Shown piece by piece: positions 56,317-64,000 of a stretch of DNA of 64,000 nucleotides; the stretch's first letter is position 1; every line of letters starts with the position of its first letter. The position numbers and the translations under genes were made by a program. This stretch comes from Histomonas meleagridis (Eukaryota; Parabasalia; Tritrichomonadida; Dientamoebidae): assembly GCA_020186115.1 (NCBI GenBank), contig WSYJ01000036.1, forward strand, positions 1,240,001 through 1,304,000, in the 5' to 3' direction. Under the pieces are notes generated by a model. The model made no database searches, was not told where the DNA came from, and worked only from the letters and a program-made list of their open reading frames with translations.

Positions 56317-59196
56317 TTAAAAACCTTTTGATTTGAATAGTTTTGGTTTTTGATTGCAAACAGCTTCAACAAGTTTCATATCAATTTCAATTCCTTCCTG
56401 TTCTAGTAAGTTTTTGAGTTCAGTATTATTATTTTTGCAAGCATAAATGTATGCATTTTGAAGTAAACTCATTAAATACCAATTTTTAAATAAAAACATC
56501 AAAAACAAATAATAAACATTAAACACATGAACAAAATATCTTTTGCATTAATATCAACACCTTTTAGTATTAAATTCTTTACAAGTTCAATATTACCATT
56601 TGAAGATGCATATAGAAAAACTGTTCGAAACAATCATAACAAATTCCAAATTATGTGAATATATAGAAAATAATTAAAATAGTTATTAAAGATAATAAAC
56701 AAATGTCTTTAGCATTAACCTCAATTCCATTTTGTTCAAGAAGCAATTTAACAATTTCAAAATGATTATTTAAAGTTGCCAACATAATGGCCGATTGAAA
56801 TAACGCAAATATTTTTCAAATGAATAAATAAAATATAAAATAATTATATTAAACATTAAAGAAAACAAATATATATCTCTAGCATTAATTTCAATTCCTT
56901 TTTGCTCGAGAAGTAATTTAACAATTTCAATGTGCCCACTTGCAGAAGCCAATATAAGAGCTGTTTGAAATAAATAAAATAAATTCCGAATGAATAAAAC
57001 ATTTATTAAATAATTAAATAAAATATTAAATAAATTAAATAAATATCTTTTGCATTTATATCTGTGCCTTTTTGTCTAAGAAGTAATTTAAAAATATCAA
57101 TATTGCCACTTGAAGATGCAATCATAAGTGCTGTTTGAAACAAATAAAATAAATTCCGAATGAGCAAAACAAATATCAAATAATCAAATCAATTATTAAA
57201 TAAAGCAAATAAATATTTTTTTCATTCATTACATTAATGTTTTTTTCAAGAAACAATTGAATAATATCAATATTATCATTTGAAGATGCTAACAAAAATG
57301 CTGTTTGAAATAATTCAAATAAACTCCAAATACTAAAAATAAGCAAGAATTTATTAAAATTAATATCAAATAACATAAATATACATTTTTTGCTTCAATC
57401 TCAATATCATTTTGTTCAAGAAGTAATTTAACAATTTCGAAAAGCCCATTCATAGTTGCAATCATAAGTGATGTTTGAAACAATTTTAATAAATTTTATA
57501 AAATAAAAATAAATCCAAAATTATTGAAATGAATTCTATATTTAACAAGTAAATATCTCCAGCATTAATTTCAATACCTTTTTGCTCAAGAAGTAATTTC
57601 ACAAGTTCAACATCACCAGTTAAAGTAGCAATCATAAGAACTGTTTGAGATAATTGAAACAAATGCCAAATATGCAAAATAAATAGTAAATTATTAAAAC
57701 AAACTTTAAATAAAACAAATAAATTCTTTTTGAATTTACATTAATTCCTTTTTGTTCAAGAAGAAACCTTACGATTTCGATTTTATCAAATCTAGATGCA
57801 ATCATAAGTGCTGTTTCATATATTTATTATAAACTCCGAAAGATGAAAACAAACAAAAAATCATCCAAATCGACATCAAATTAAATCAATGAATATTTTC
57901 CGCGTTAATATCAATTTCTTTTTCTTTAAGAATTGCTTTAACTATTTCAGGATTTCCTGATTGAATAGATTGAAGAAAAGTGGAATTAGATATTTGTATA
58001 CTTTCTTTGATGGAATTGAACAAATATGTATTTCCACTTTTTAATATTTCATCACTAATGTCATTAATATTCATTCCTTCCTGTATTAAAAATGATAAAA
58101 TTTTGAAGTTATTATATTGTATACATATTTGACCAAGATAATTAATGTTCTCTTGAGTTAAATTATTTGTATATTGAATATTATTAGGTGAACATCGTAC
58201 TCCACATCGAGCTTGGCCAACACCGCCTCTTACCTGGAACATGGATCCAGTAAATGAACTTTTATCAACTATTTTCCCAATTTTATTTTTATAAAGATAG
58301 TAAAAAATATCATTTCTATGAAATTGAATTGCTGCTTCATAAGCACCTTCAAATGATGAATTATTTTGTTCACATAAGTGAACGATTTCAAGATTCCCGC
58401 CTGCTATTGCATATTTTCCCGTAATGACTCCATTCGGGTTTTTTTGTTTTAAATATTTAAAACACTTAATTGCGCCGAAAAATGCACAATAATCAATCAT
58501 GGATACATTTGATTGATTAATAAATGAATGCCTTTCATAGAGTGATGGTTGAATGATTTGATTAAAATCAAAATAATTTTGTGATGATATTTCTTGAAGT
58601 TTTTCTATTTCATCATTAACAAGTATTTTTGCAATTGCGTTTGGATTATGTCCTTCTTTAATTAGTTGTTTATGAAGTTTCCAATCATTCTTCGATATTT
58701 CTTCATACTTTTTGTTATATTCTGAAGTATATTGGATAATACCTTTGAAATTTGGAGTATGATAATGAGCAAAAACATAAGTCATTAAGTTTTTTACAAT
58801 ATTAGGCTCAATTAATTTTTTATCAATTAATTCCTCTAGTAGAAAATATGAATCTTGAGTTTCAACACCAAGTAAATAATTAGAAAAAACGTTTATAAGG
58901 TTGTTTTCAAGCTTATGATTTTCTTCTTCCTTAGCATTCAAAATCTGTAAATATTGAAAAATAAGATTTTTGTTCTTCTCAGGCAAAATAGAAATTGAAT
59001 ATAAAAATCTTGAAATCATTAAATGAAATGTATAAGGAAAATTCTGATCAAAAAGATTTAAGGTTGATTGAATTGCTGTTTCAACATTATCTTCATTAAT
59101 TTTATATATAATTTGTTCTAATGTTTGCATTACTTCCATTTGCACTAAGCCAAGCACAATTTTGAAAGACCCAGAAAGATCGAAACAAAAAGCCAT
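56317..59196 (-). CDS. DUF3447/ankyrin-repeat protein with split 170-bp repeat array
   Basis: The continuous frame 59196-57886 encodes about 430 residues: an N-terminal helical region, the DUF3447-like block (KYAIAGGNLEIVHLCEQNN) and the start of an ankyrin domain, and ends inside the first spacer (ENIH-stop). Seven to eight further ankyrin units continue downstream at a 170-bp pitch (equivalent helix positions at 57931, 57761, 57591, 57421, 57251, 57081, 56911, 56741 and 56571). Each is readable for 30 residues without a stop. A last unit reads QNAYIYACKNNNTELKNLLEQEGIEID and ends naturally (KLFKSKGF) at TAA followed by AA. If the 68-71-nt spacers are removed the gene gives one long ankyrin protein. 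Codon-by-codon the units have diverged strongly. Exon limits inside the spacers cannot be fixed from the sequence. Confidence 0.65.
56560..57950 (-). repeat. 170-bp tandem array, second locus
   Basis: Nine anchor points at exactly 170-bp steps. The 80 bp between the last clear ankyrin codon and the Thr codon of the next unit are alike in every unit, with ATTTATTTGTTTTATTT at the 5' side and a conserved TTYGGA about 20-27 bp before the Thr codon, mostly followed by TTATTTCAA. Confidence 0.85.
58188..58250 (-). other. GC-rich in-frame insertion in the ankyrin gene
   Basis: About 63 bp of unusually GC-rich sequence coding for GSMFQVRGGVGQARCGVRCS. The paralogue at 22592 has no such segment: its text runs from KLKEINNLEELGKLC directly. 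Origin unknown. Confidence 0.5.
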
Positions 59197-59928
59197 TCAC
59201 AATTTCACACAAAAGTTTATGTTGTTTACACATATAAATTATACAAAATCCCGCAGAAAAAGACGACCGTTACAACATCTAAATCCACAATAATTTTATT
59301 GCATGGATTTTCATTAGCAAACAACATATCAGAAATCTCAAAACGAATGCAATACAGCATTCAAAGATATAATCTTCGGTTTTAACATATATATGTATAT
59401 ATGCTCAATCATCAAATTTTATTATCAGCAAATTTTGTAATAAATATCGAATATCTTATGATATCATAATGAGCCGAATGATGTATACATCTCTTTTGAT
59501 CGATAATAATAATTTTGATATATAATTCTTATTTGATATTATTAGAGGAAATTGAAAAATTTGAAGACAATAGATACATTGGCTTCTAAATCGACTCTAA
59601 ATTGAGCATTAAATGATTAATTTTGTTTCTTTTATTTTTTATTCATTTGGCTCCCATGTACATCAACGGCAGAAGTGCAGGTACACCAGAACCCGATCTA
59701 GCTATCTCAAAATCATTCACAAAACATGTTTGATGTTTTATTTTGCCTCAATTTATAGCACATATTCCCACTTTTCGTTATGGTTGTTCTCACTTTTGAC
59801 AGGGCATAAAAAAAAACATTTACAACGGCCTATATTTAATTCAAATTTGAATTAAGATCTGAAGTAAAGTTATCTCCTCATTGAAAATTCAATACTCTAT
59901 AGAATTTTAATACAAATGAATTGCACAC
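59197..59928. other. intergenic, no gene seen
   Basis: 732 bp. A CCGTTACAAC word lies at about 59269. The open stretch at 59613-59855 has no conserved features and is not called. Confidence 0.45.
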
Positions 59929-60894
59929 TCAATGTGCCGAGAGCGCGTAGGGATGAATCCAAGCCTTTCTCATGAATCTTACTCCGTTGGTACTTTTCCT
60001 CTTCACACTACTAAGCTGTGCTTGTGGGGGTGGTGGCTTTTTCGCCTGAGGGATATTACCAAATGCATTGATTTTAGGTTGTGACGTGGATTGCGTAACC
60101 TTTAACCTAGGCAATCCCTCCGGAGCAGTAAAGTACTTATCTTCACATACTTCTTGGATCGTAATACGATTCTTGGGATCAAATTTAATCATTTGTTGAA
60201 TCAAGTTAAGAAGACGCTGATCAATCGTTTTGGGGAACTTAACTTCGAAGCTTGCATCCTCAGGCGGACCGTTGGGGAAGAGTTGTTTTCCAGTAATGAT
60301 TTCATAGAATGTAACTCCTAATGACCAGACGTCAGCCTTAAATGGATCATAGTTTTTGCTATAGAAAGTTTCAGGCGCAAGATAAGGTTTGGATCCACAT
60401 ATGTTATTCACACTTTCTTGATATGATGAAAGACCAAAATCTCCTAATTTTGGCCTACCATACTTATCAAAGAATACATTCGAGGGTTTGATGTCTCTGT
60501 GAGCTATATTTGCCTTGTGACAAACATTAACAGCTTTTGCGAGTGCTTCGATAATCGACCGGGCGTCAAAGGGATCCCTTCTTGCGATAGTTGTGGCGAG
60601 TGACCCATTACAAAGCTCAAGAATTAGGAAAAGATAGCCCTCGGAAATAAAATAGTCATAAATTCGCATAATATTTATATGGTCGAGAGACATAAGAGCA
60701 TAAAGCTCCATGTCATTGTAATTTCCGTTTTCGTCGATGAACTCGGGAGAAATTGGAGTTACTTTGGCACAAAAATTTTGTTGATATTTATTAGAATAAA
60801 CCTCAAAACAATAAGAATATGATCCACTTCCTATCAGACGATTGAAGTAATATCCGCCAACTTGAAAAGGAAGAGATTTCGAGAGGTCATCCAT
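59929..60894 (-). CDS. serine/threonine protein kinase (CAMK-like)
   Basis: The ATG at 60894 starts MDDLSKSLPFQVGGYYF. The 321-residue protein is a bare kinase domain with a short tail: GSGSYSYCFEV loop, FCAKV lysine, HRDIKPSN catalytic loop, LGDFGLSS, a glycine-serine-rich activation segment (NNICGSKPYLAPE) and DVWSLGVTFYEIITG. GS-x-PYLAPE and DPKNRITIQEV indicate the CAMK/CAMKL or Snf1-related class, which is expanded in trichomonads. The tail is Pro/Lys-rich (PQAKKPPPPQAQL). All catalytic residues are present, so it should be active. TAACGGTT lies at 60925-60932, about 30 bp upstream. Confidence 0.9.
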   Translation of the reverse strand: MDDLSKSLPFQVGGYYFNRLIGSGSYSYCFEVYSNKYQQNFCAKVTPISPEFIDENGNYNDMELYALMSLDHINIMRIYDYFISEGYLFLILELCNGSLATTIARRDPFDARSIIEALAKAVNVCHKANIAHRDIKPSNVFFDKYGRPKLGDFGLSSYQESVNNICGSKPYLAPETFYSKNYDPFKADVWSLGVTFYEIITGKQLFPNGPPEDASFEVKFPKTIDQRLLNLIQQMIKFDPKNRITIQEVCEDKYFTAPEGLPRLKVTQSTSQPKINAFGNIPQAKKPPPPQAQLSSVKRKSTNGVRFMRKAWIHPYALSAH

Positions 60895-62382
60895 CAATCC
60901 TTGCGAGGATTATTGATTTTTTACTAACGGTTTTTTAAACTTTTTTTGTGCAAATTTTTGTTTGAAATCAGTTCACATTAATTTTACAACGAAATTCTTT
61001 CGTCTTTTTCCGGCAAGAAACATGATGAAAAAAGAAAATCCTGGATAGCTATTCATCTCTTCCTTTTGGAAATTTGTATTTGAGAATAAAAAAAGTTAAA
61101 TATTGCTTATTTAACCTTAACACGGATAGAGTCAGAACTGTGACGCTGTTGATCGCAACTTATCAAAAAGTGGTAATTGAAAATTTCTTGTCGAAAATTG
61201 GCTGAATAAACTGGTTGGGAAAATCAACAGCACTTTTTGATCCGTTTCGCTAGAATCACGTTCAAAAAGTGAAATCGATACTGAATTCAAATTTTCATGA
61301 AAATGTTGCTTTATTGCACAATGCACTTCAAAATGCAATTTCAAAAATCGATTAGCCAATTGTGTTGTGATTTTGGTGTAATATGCTAAGCTTTGCAAAA
61401 GATATTTTTATCATTAAAAAATATATTAATAAACATCACATTCATTTTTATTTCTAATAGCGAAATCGGAGTTTTAAGAAACCGTTAAAACCAACCCTTA
61501 ATATAACCGTTTATCGTTTTCTCATAACCGTTTATAATTTTTACGTAATTTCCTGAAAAATGCTGTAACATTTGCTTTGGGTAATAACCAATTTTGAAAA
61601 CTTTTGCATATGATAATTGATCAGTATTCTCTCTTATTTTTTCTGTAAGAAATTCGGTTTACTATAAAATTTCATCTTGTGAATAATATAGAGCCATCTC
61701 AATTATTTCCGAAAACTTCCAAATCTTATAATGGCACGTAATTTTGAATATTAGTTGGAAATTCTAACTTGGAATTCAATCACAAATAAAAACAAAGGAC
61801 GTAAAGATTTTAAGCCTGAAAGAACGGGGCATCCCAAAACGTTATAATTGATAAAAACAGAAATGATCGGCGTCATTCAAATATGGCAACGATAGCTCTC
61901 AAATATGGAAACAGACTTAGTCAAAATGGCAACAAACTTCGTTAAAAGCGAACGATAAGATATTAAAAATTGTTTGGTTTATTTTTGAGAAATAGCACTT
62001 TTGCATTCCCGATTGTGATATGAAAAATGATCGTTGTCATATGGCAAGAGATTTTCAAAATGGCAATATGGCACCATTGCTCCCTGTTGGGGGAGTCTAC
62101 ATTTTTGTGCATATATCAATAAAAAAATTATAAATTATTAAACGGTTGAAATTATTAAACATTTTCGACTCACATGTGACACCTACCACTATAATGATTG
62201 CGAAAATTTTAATTTCAAATTTAATTAAAATATGCTAGTCGGAACGAATGGTCAGAATACACAATTTTAAAAAGTGTCATTAATTTAAATTATTCAAAAT
62301 TTTGAATATTTTTTATGGATTTTCTATGGAATTGAATTCCTTATCGTTTTGTTGAAAATTCTGTAACACATGCCTCAATTTC
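60895..62382. other. long intergenic region with a Myb-site cluster and a GC hairpin
   Basis: Nearly 1.5 kb without a convincing gene. Near its left end is TAACGGTT for the kinase. At 61479-61534 lie three AACCGTT words. From about 61880 to 62080 ATGGCAA-type words recur, and CTCCC-TGTTGG-GGGAG at 62080-62095 forms a short GC-rich hairpin. An AAAAAGTGTC word near 62268-62277 precedes the Cys-rich gene. Confidence 0.5.
61479..61534. promoter_or_regulatory. cluster of three AACCGTT words
   Basis: AACCGTTA at 61479-61486 and two copies of ATAACCGTTTA (61503-61513 and 61524-61534) spaced 21 bp apart, about two helical turns. They match the Myb consensus YAACKG on the other strand (TAACGG or AAACGG). 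Confidence 0.45.
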
Positions 62383-63390
62383 ATGCGCATGATTTTGCAG
62401 GCCTTATTTATCTGTAAAATACTCAGCAAATGCCCTGTATGCGATCCTGGAGAATTCTGCTCGCCACCATCTTCTTACTGCACCAAGTGCCCACCAGGAA
62501 CAATTTCATATATATCAGGTTCATCTTCATGCAGTAGATGTAATTATGGCTATTACAATGAGAAATATGGTGCGACAGAATGTAAAGCATGCCCAGCAGG
62601 AACAGCCAATGGTGAATTAGGTGCCAATTCATCATCTGCGTGCAAAATTTGTCCACCAGGAACAATTTCATACAAATCAGCCTCAGCCTCATGCAGCAGA
62701 TGTAATTATGGCTATTACAATGAGAAATATGGTGCAACAGTATGCAAATCGTGTCCAGCGGGAACAGCCAATAGTGAATTAGGTGCCACTTCTTCATCAG
62801 CGTGCAAGACATGTCCACCAGGAACAGCAAGCTCACAAGCCTCAGCCTCATGCAGCCGATGCAATTATGGATATTACAATGAGGAATATGGTGCATCAGT
62901 GTGCAAGCCGTGTCCAGCAGGAACAGCTAATGGTGAATTAGGTGCCAATTCATCATCTGCGTGCAAGACATGTCCGCCAGGAACAGCAAGCTCACAAGCT
63001 TCAGCCGCATGCAGTCGATGCAATTACGGATATTACAATGAGGAATATGGTGCATCAGTGTGCAAGCCGTGTCCAGCAGGAACAGCTAATGGTGAATTAG
63101 GTGCCACTTCATCATCTGCGTGCAAGACATGTCCGCCAGGAACAGCAAGCTCACAAGCTTCAGCCGCATGCAGTCGATGCAATTACGGATATTACAGTGA
63201 GGGATACGGAAATGCGCATTGCGAACCGTGTCCGGGTGGGTATTACAACGACGTAATTGCCGCAACTTCATTCAGCTATTGTAAGCGATGTCCTGCAGGG
63301 TATGTCAGTAAGGTGGCATCGTCTTACTGCAGCAGGTGCGCAGATGGATATCACCCAAGTGCTGACCAAACTTATTGCATCTTAGATTAA
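62383..63390 (+). CDS. secreted Cys-rich GCC2/GCC3 (ephrin-receptor-like) repeat protein
   Basis: A hydrophobic leader (MRMILQALFICKIL) is followed by about six repeats of 53 residues: CPPGTASSQASASCSRC, NYGYYNEEYGASVCKPC and PAGTANGELGATSSSACKTC. The pattern CxxCPPGT/CPAGT with YGYYN is the GCC2/GCC3 or Eph-receptor-like Cys-rich module, as found in many protist surface and secreted proteins. The last unit is divergent (CPGGYYNDVIAATSFSYC). There is no membrane anchor or GPI-type tail, so the 335-residue product is likely secreted or granule-stored. Units 3 to 5 are nearly identical in DNA. Confidence 0.85.
   Translation: MRMILQALFICKILSKCPVCDPGEFCSPPSSYCTKCPPGTISYISGSSSCSRCNYGYYNEKYGATECKACPAGTANGELGANSSSACKICPPGTISYKSASASCSRCNYGYYNEKYGATVCKSCPAGTANSELGATSSSACKTCPPGTASSQASASCSRCNYGYYNEEYGASVCKPCPAGTANGELGANSSSACKTCPPGTASSQASAACSRCNYGYYNEEYGASVCKPCPAGTANGELGATSSSACKTCPPGTASSQASAACSRCNYGYYSEGYGNAHCEPCPGGYYNDVIAATSFSYCKRCPAGYVSKVASSYCSRCADGYHPSADQTYCILD
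62640..63190 (+). repeat. 159-bp tandem repeats in the Cys-rich gene
   Basis: CPPGT codons occur at about 62651, 62813, 62972 and 63131 (steps of 162, 159 and 159 bp). The units beginning at 62813 and 62972 differ at only a few bases, so homogenisation is recent. Confidence 0.8.
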
Positions 63391-63799
63391 GCTTATGATA
63401 TTTATTATTATCATAAAAAAATGGAGTGATGCAAGTAATTTGTTCAAATTTATTTTTTTATGAATTGTTTAATCAATGTGTTGAATGACGATGACTTTTA
63501 TACATGGAATACGTGATGATATAATAGAGTACAAACAAATAATATAAAGATTTACAAAGCACTTCAGTTCTCACCTTAGCCATTTTATAGAACACGCAAA
63601 ACTTGCCTGAAACATTGAAAATTTGAAAGAAAATTTGCTCAGATTTTTCTGACAACAGTTTGACGGTTTAGATTATTTTTTGACTTGATTAACAAAATAA
63701 AATCAATTCAAACTCAAAATTTATAAACTATTCAAATCAGATGATCACTTTTCGCCTTTTCCAAAAAAACAAAATTTAAAATCTCTACTACTAAAATAT
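63391..63799. other. convergent intergenic region, no gene seen
   Basis: 409 bp between the Cys-rich gene and the phosphatase fragment, AT-rich. A TCACTTTT word lies at 63744-63751. Confidence 0.45.
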
Positions 63800-64000
63800 T
63801 TATTCATAAGAAAACAAATTATAAATATTTCTAACACGGTAACTATTTTTCAAGAAGTTCATGATGGAAAATAGCTCATTGTCTGTTTTCTCATCGAACC
63901 ATGATGAAATAGCTATTGCATTATAAGGTTGAAACAGATATGCTGTTGGAGAGTTATCAACTATGATAACTTTTTCCAATTTTCTGTTGAGCCTTGATAA
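63800..64000 (-). CDS. SCP/FCP1-type CTD phosphatase, C-terminal fragment (runs off the right edge)
   Basis: Reading in from the right edge on the minus strand gives 66 residues with no stop until TAA at 63800-63802. LSRLNRKLEKVIIVDNSPTA, then PYNAIAISSWFDE and DNELFSIMNFLKN match the end of NLI-interacting-factor/SCP phosphatases (animal SCP1: DLSRLGR.L..V.I.DNSP.SY.FHP.NA.P..SWFD...D.EL). The catalytic DxDxT motif would lie outside the window. It probably removes phosphate from the RNA polymerase II tail or other proteins. The stop forms TAAAT. Confidence 0.85.
   Translation of the reverse strand, partial: LSRLNRKLEKVIIVDNSPTAYLFQPYNAIAISSWFDEKTDNELFSIMNFLKNSYRVRNIYNLFSYE

Noticed and set aside
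59613-59855. 80-residue open frame
   Set aside because: No recognisable feature, and codon pattern like the surrounding spacer.
61132-61398. 88-residue open frame on the minus strand
   Set aside because: It starts with TTG, has no features, and lies in an AT-rich intergenic region.

Overview
This window is AT-rich nuclear DNA of a parabasalid protist, most likely a Tritrichomonas-like trichomonad. Supporting signs: nearly intron-free genes on both strands with short intergenic gaps, a BspA-type leucine-rich surface protein, Trichomonas-type DUF3447/ankyrin proteins, a bacterial-type tryptophanase, a parabasalid-type IS481EU DNA transposon, and stop codons that very often form the tetranucleotide TAAA, the poly(A) signal known from Trichomonas vaginalis. 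The species is inferred, not proven.

Layout. 0-3.5 kb: C-terminal part of an unknown protein, tryptophanyl-tRNA synthetase, and a divergent Ras-like GTPase. 3.76-5.28 kb: a dead IS481EU-like transposon with 30-bp perfect terminal inverted repeats and a perfect 15-bp target duplication. 5.3-10.5 kb: a frameshifted membrane glycosyltransferase fused to a Rossmann/SDR-like part, then a TRAPP-II Trs120-like subunit. 10.8-14.3 kb: a serine-rich repeat protein divergent from an HMG-box protein. 15-21.3 kb: a second divergent GTPase, a BAR/SH3-like protein, and a 1053-residue helical-repeat protein. 21.4-25.7 kb: three members or relics of a DUF3447/ankyrin family in alternating orientation. 25.7-32.2 kb: a SnoaL-like protein, a Rab GTPase, a cullin and dipeptidyl peptidase III. 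32.4-38.5 kb: a membrane-protein relic, a coiled-coil protein, ribosomal protein S28e, a NAK-type kinase with an ANTH-like domain, and tryptophanase. 39-48.7 kb: BspA-like protein, M3 oligopeptidase, choline/ethanolamine phosphotransferase, a cap 2'-O-methyltransferase, and a CYRI/FAM49 homologue. 49.9-55.7 kb: seven-RRM protein, Nudix hydrolase, calcineurin-B-like protein and tetraspanin-like protein. 56.3-60.9 kb: a second DUF3447/ankyrin gene and a protein kinase. 62.4-63.4 kb: a secreted Cys-rich GCC2/GCC3 repeat protein. At the right edge lies the C-terminus of an SCP/FCP1-type CTD phosphatase.

There is no operon logic. Most genes are unrelated housekeeping functions, with a mild theme of membrane traffic and actin (TRAPP-II, Rab, NAK-ANTH, BAR/SH3, CYRI).

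The most unusual structure is the split ankyrin array, present at two loci 30 kb apart on opposite strands. Ankyrin repeats of about 33-34 codons recur at a fixed 170-bp pitch, so each repeat is separated from the next by a frame-breaking AT-rich spacer of about 68-71 nt without GT...AG ends. The coding parts stay free of stop codons although they have diverged widely. This could be a family of repeat-embedded non-canonical introns, or another way of skipping the spacers, and RNA data would decide it. Two short motifs, TAACGG-type and AAAAGTGAC-type, recur just upstream of start codons and look like core promoter elements.
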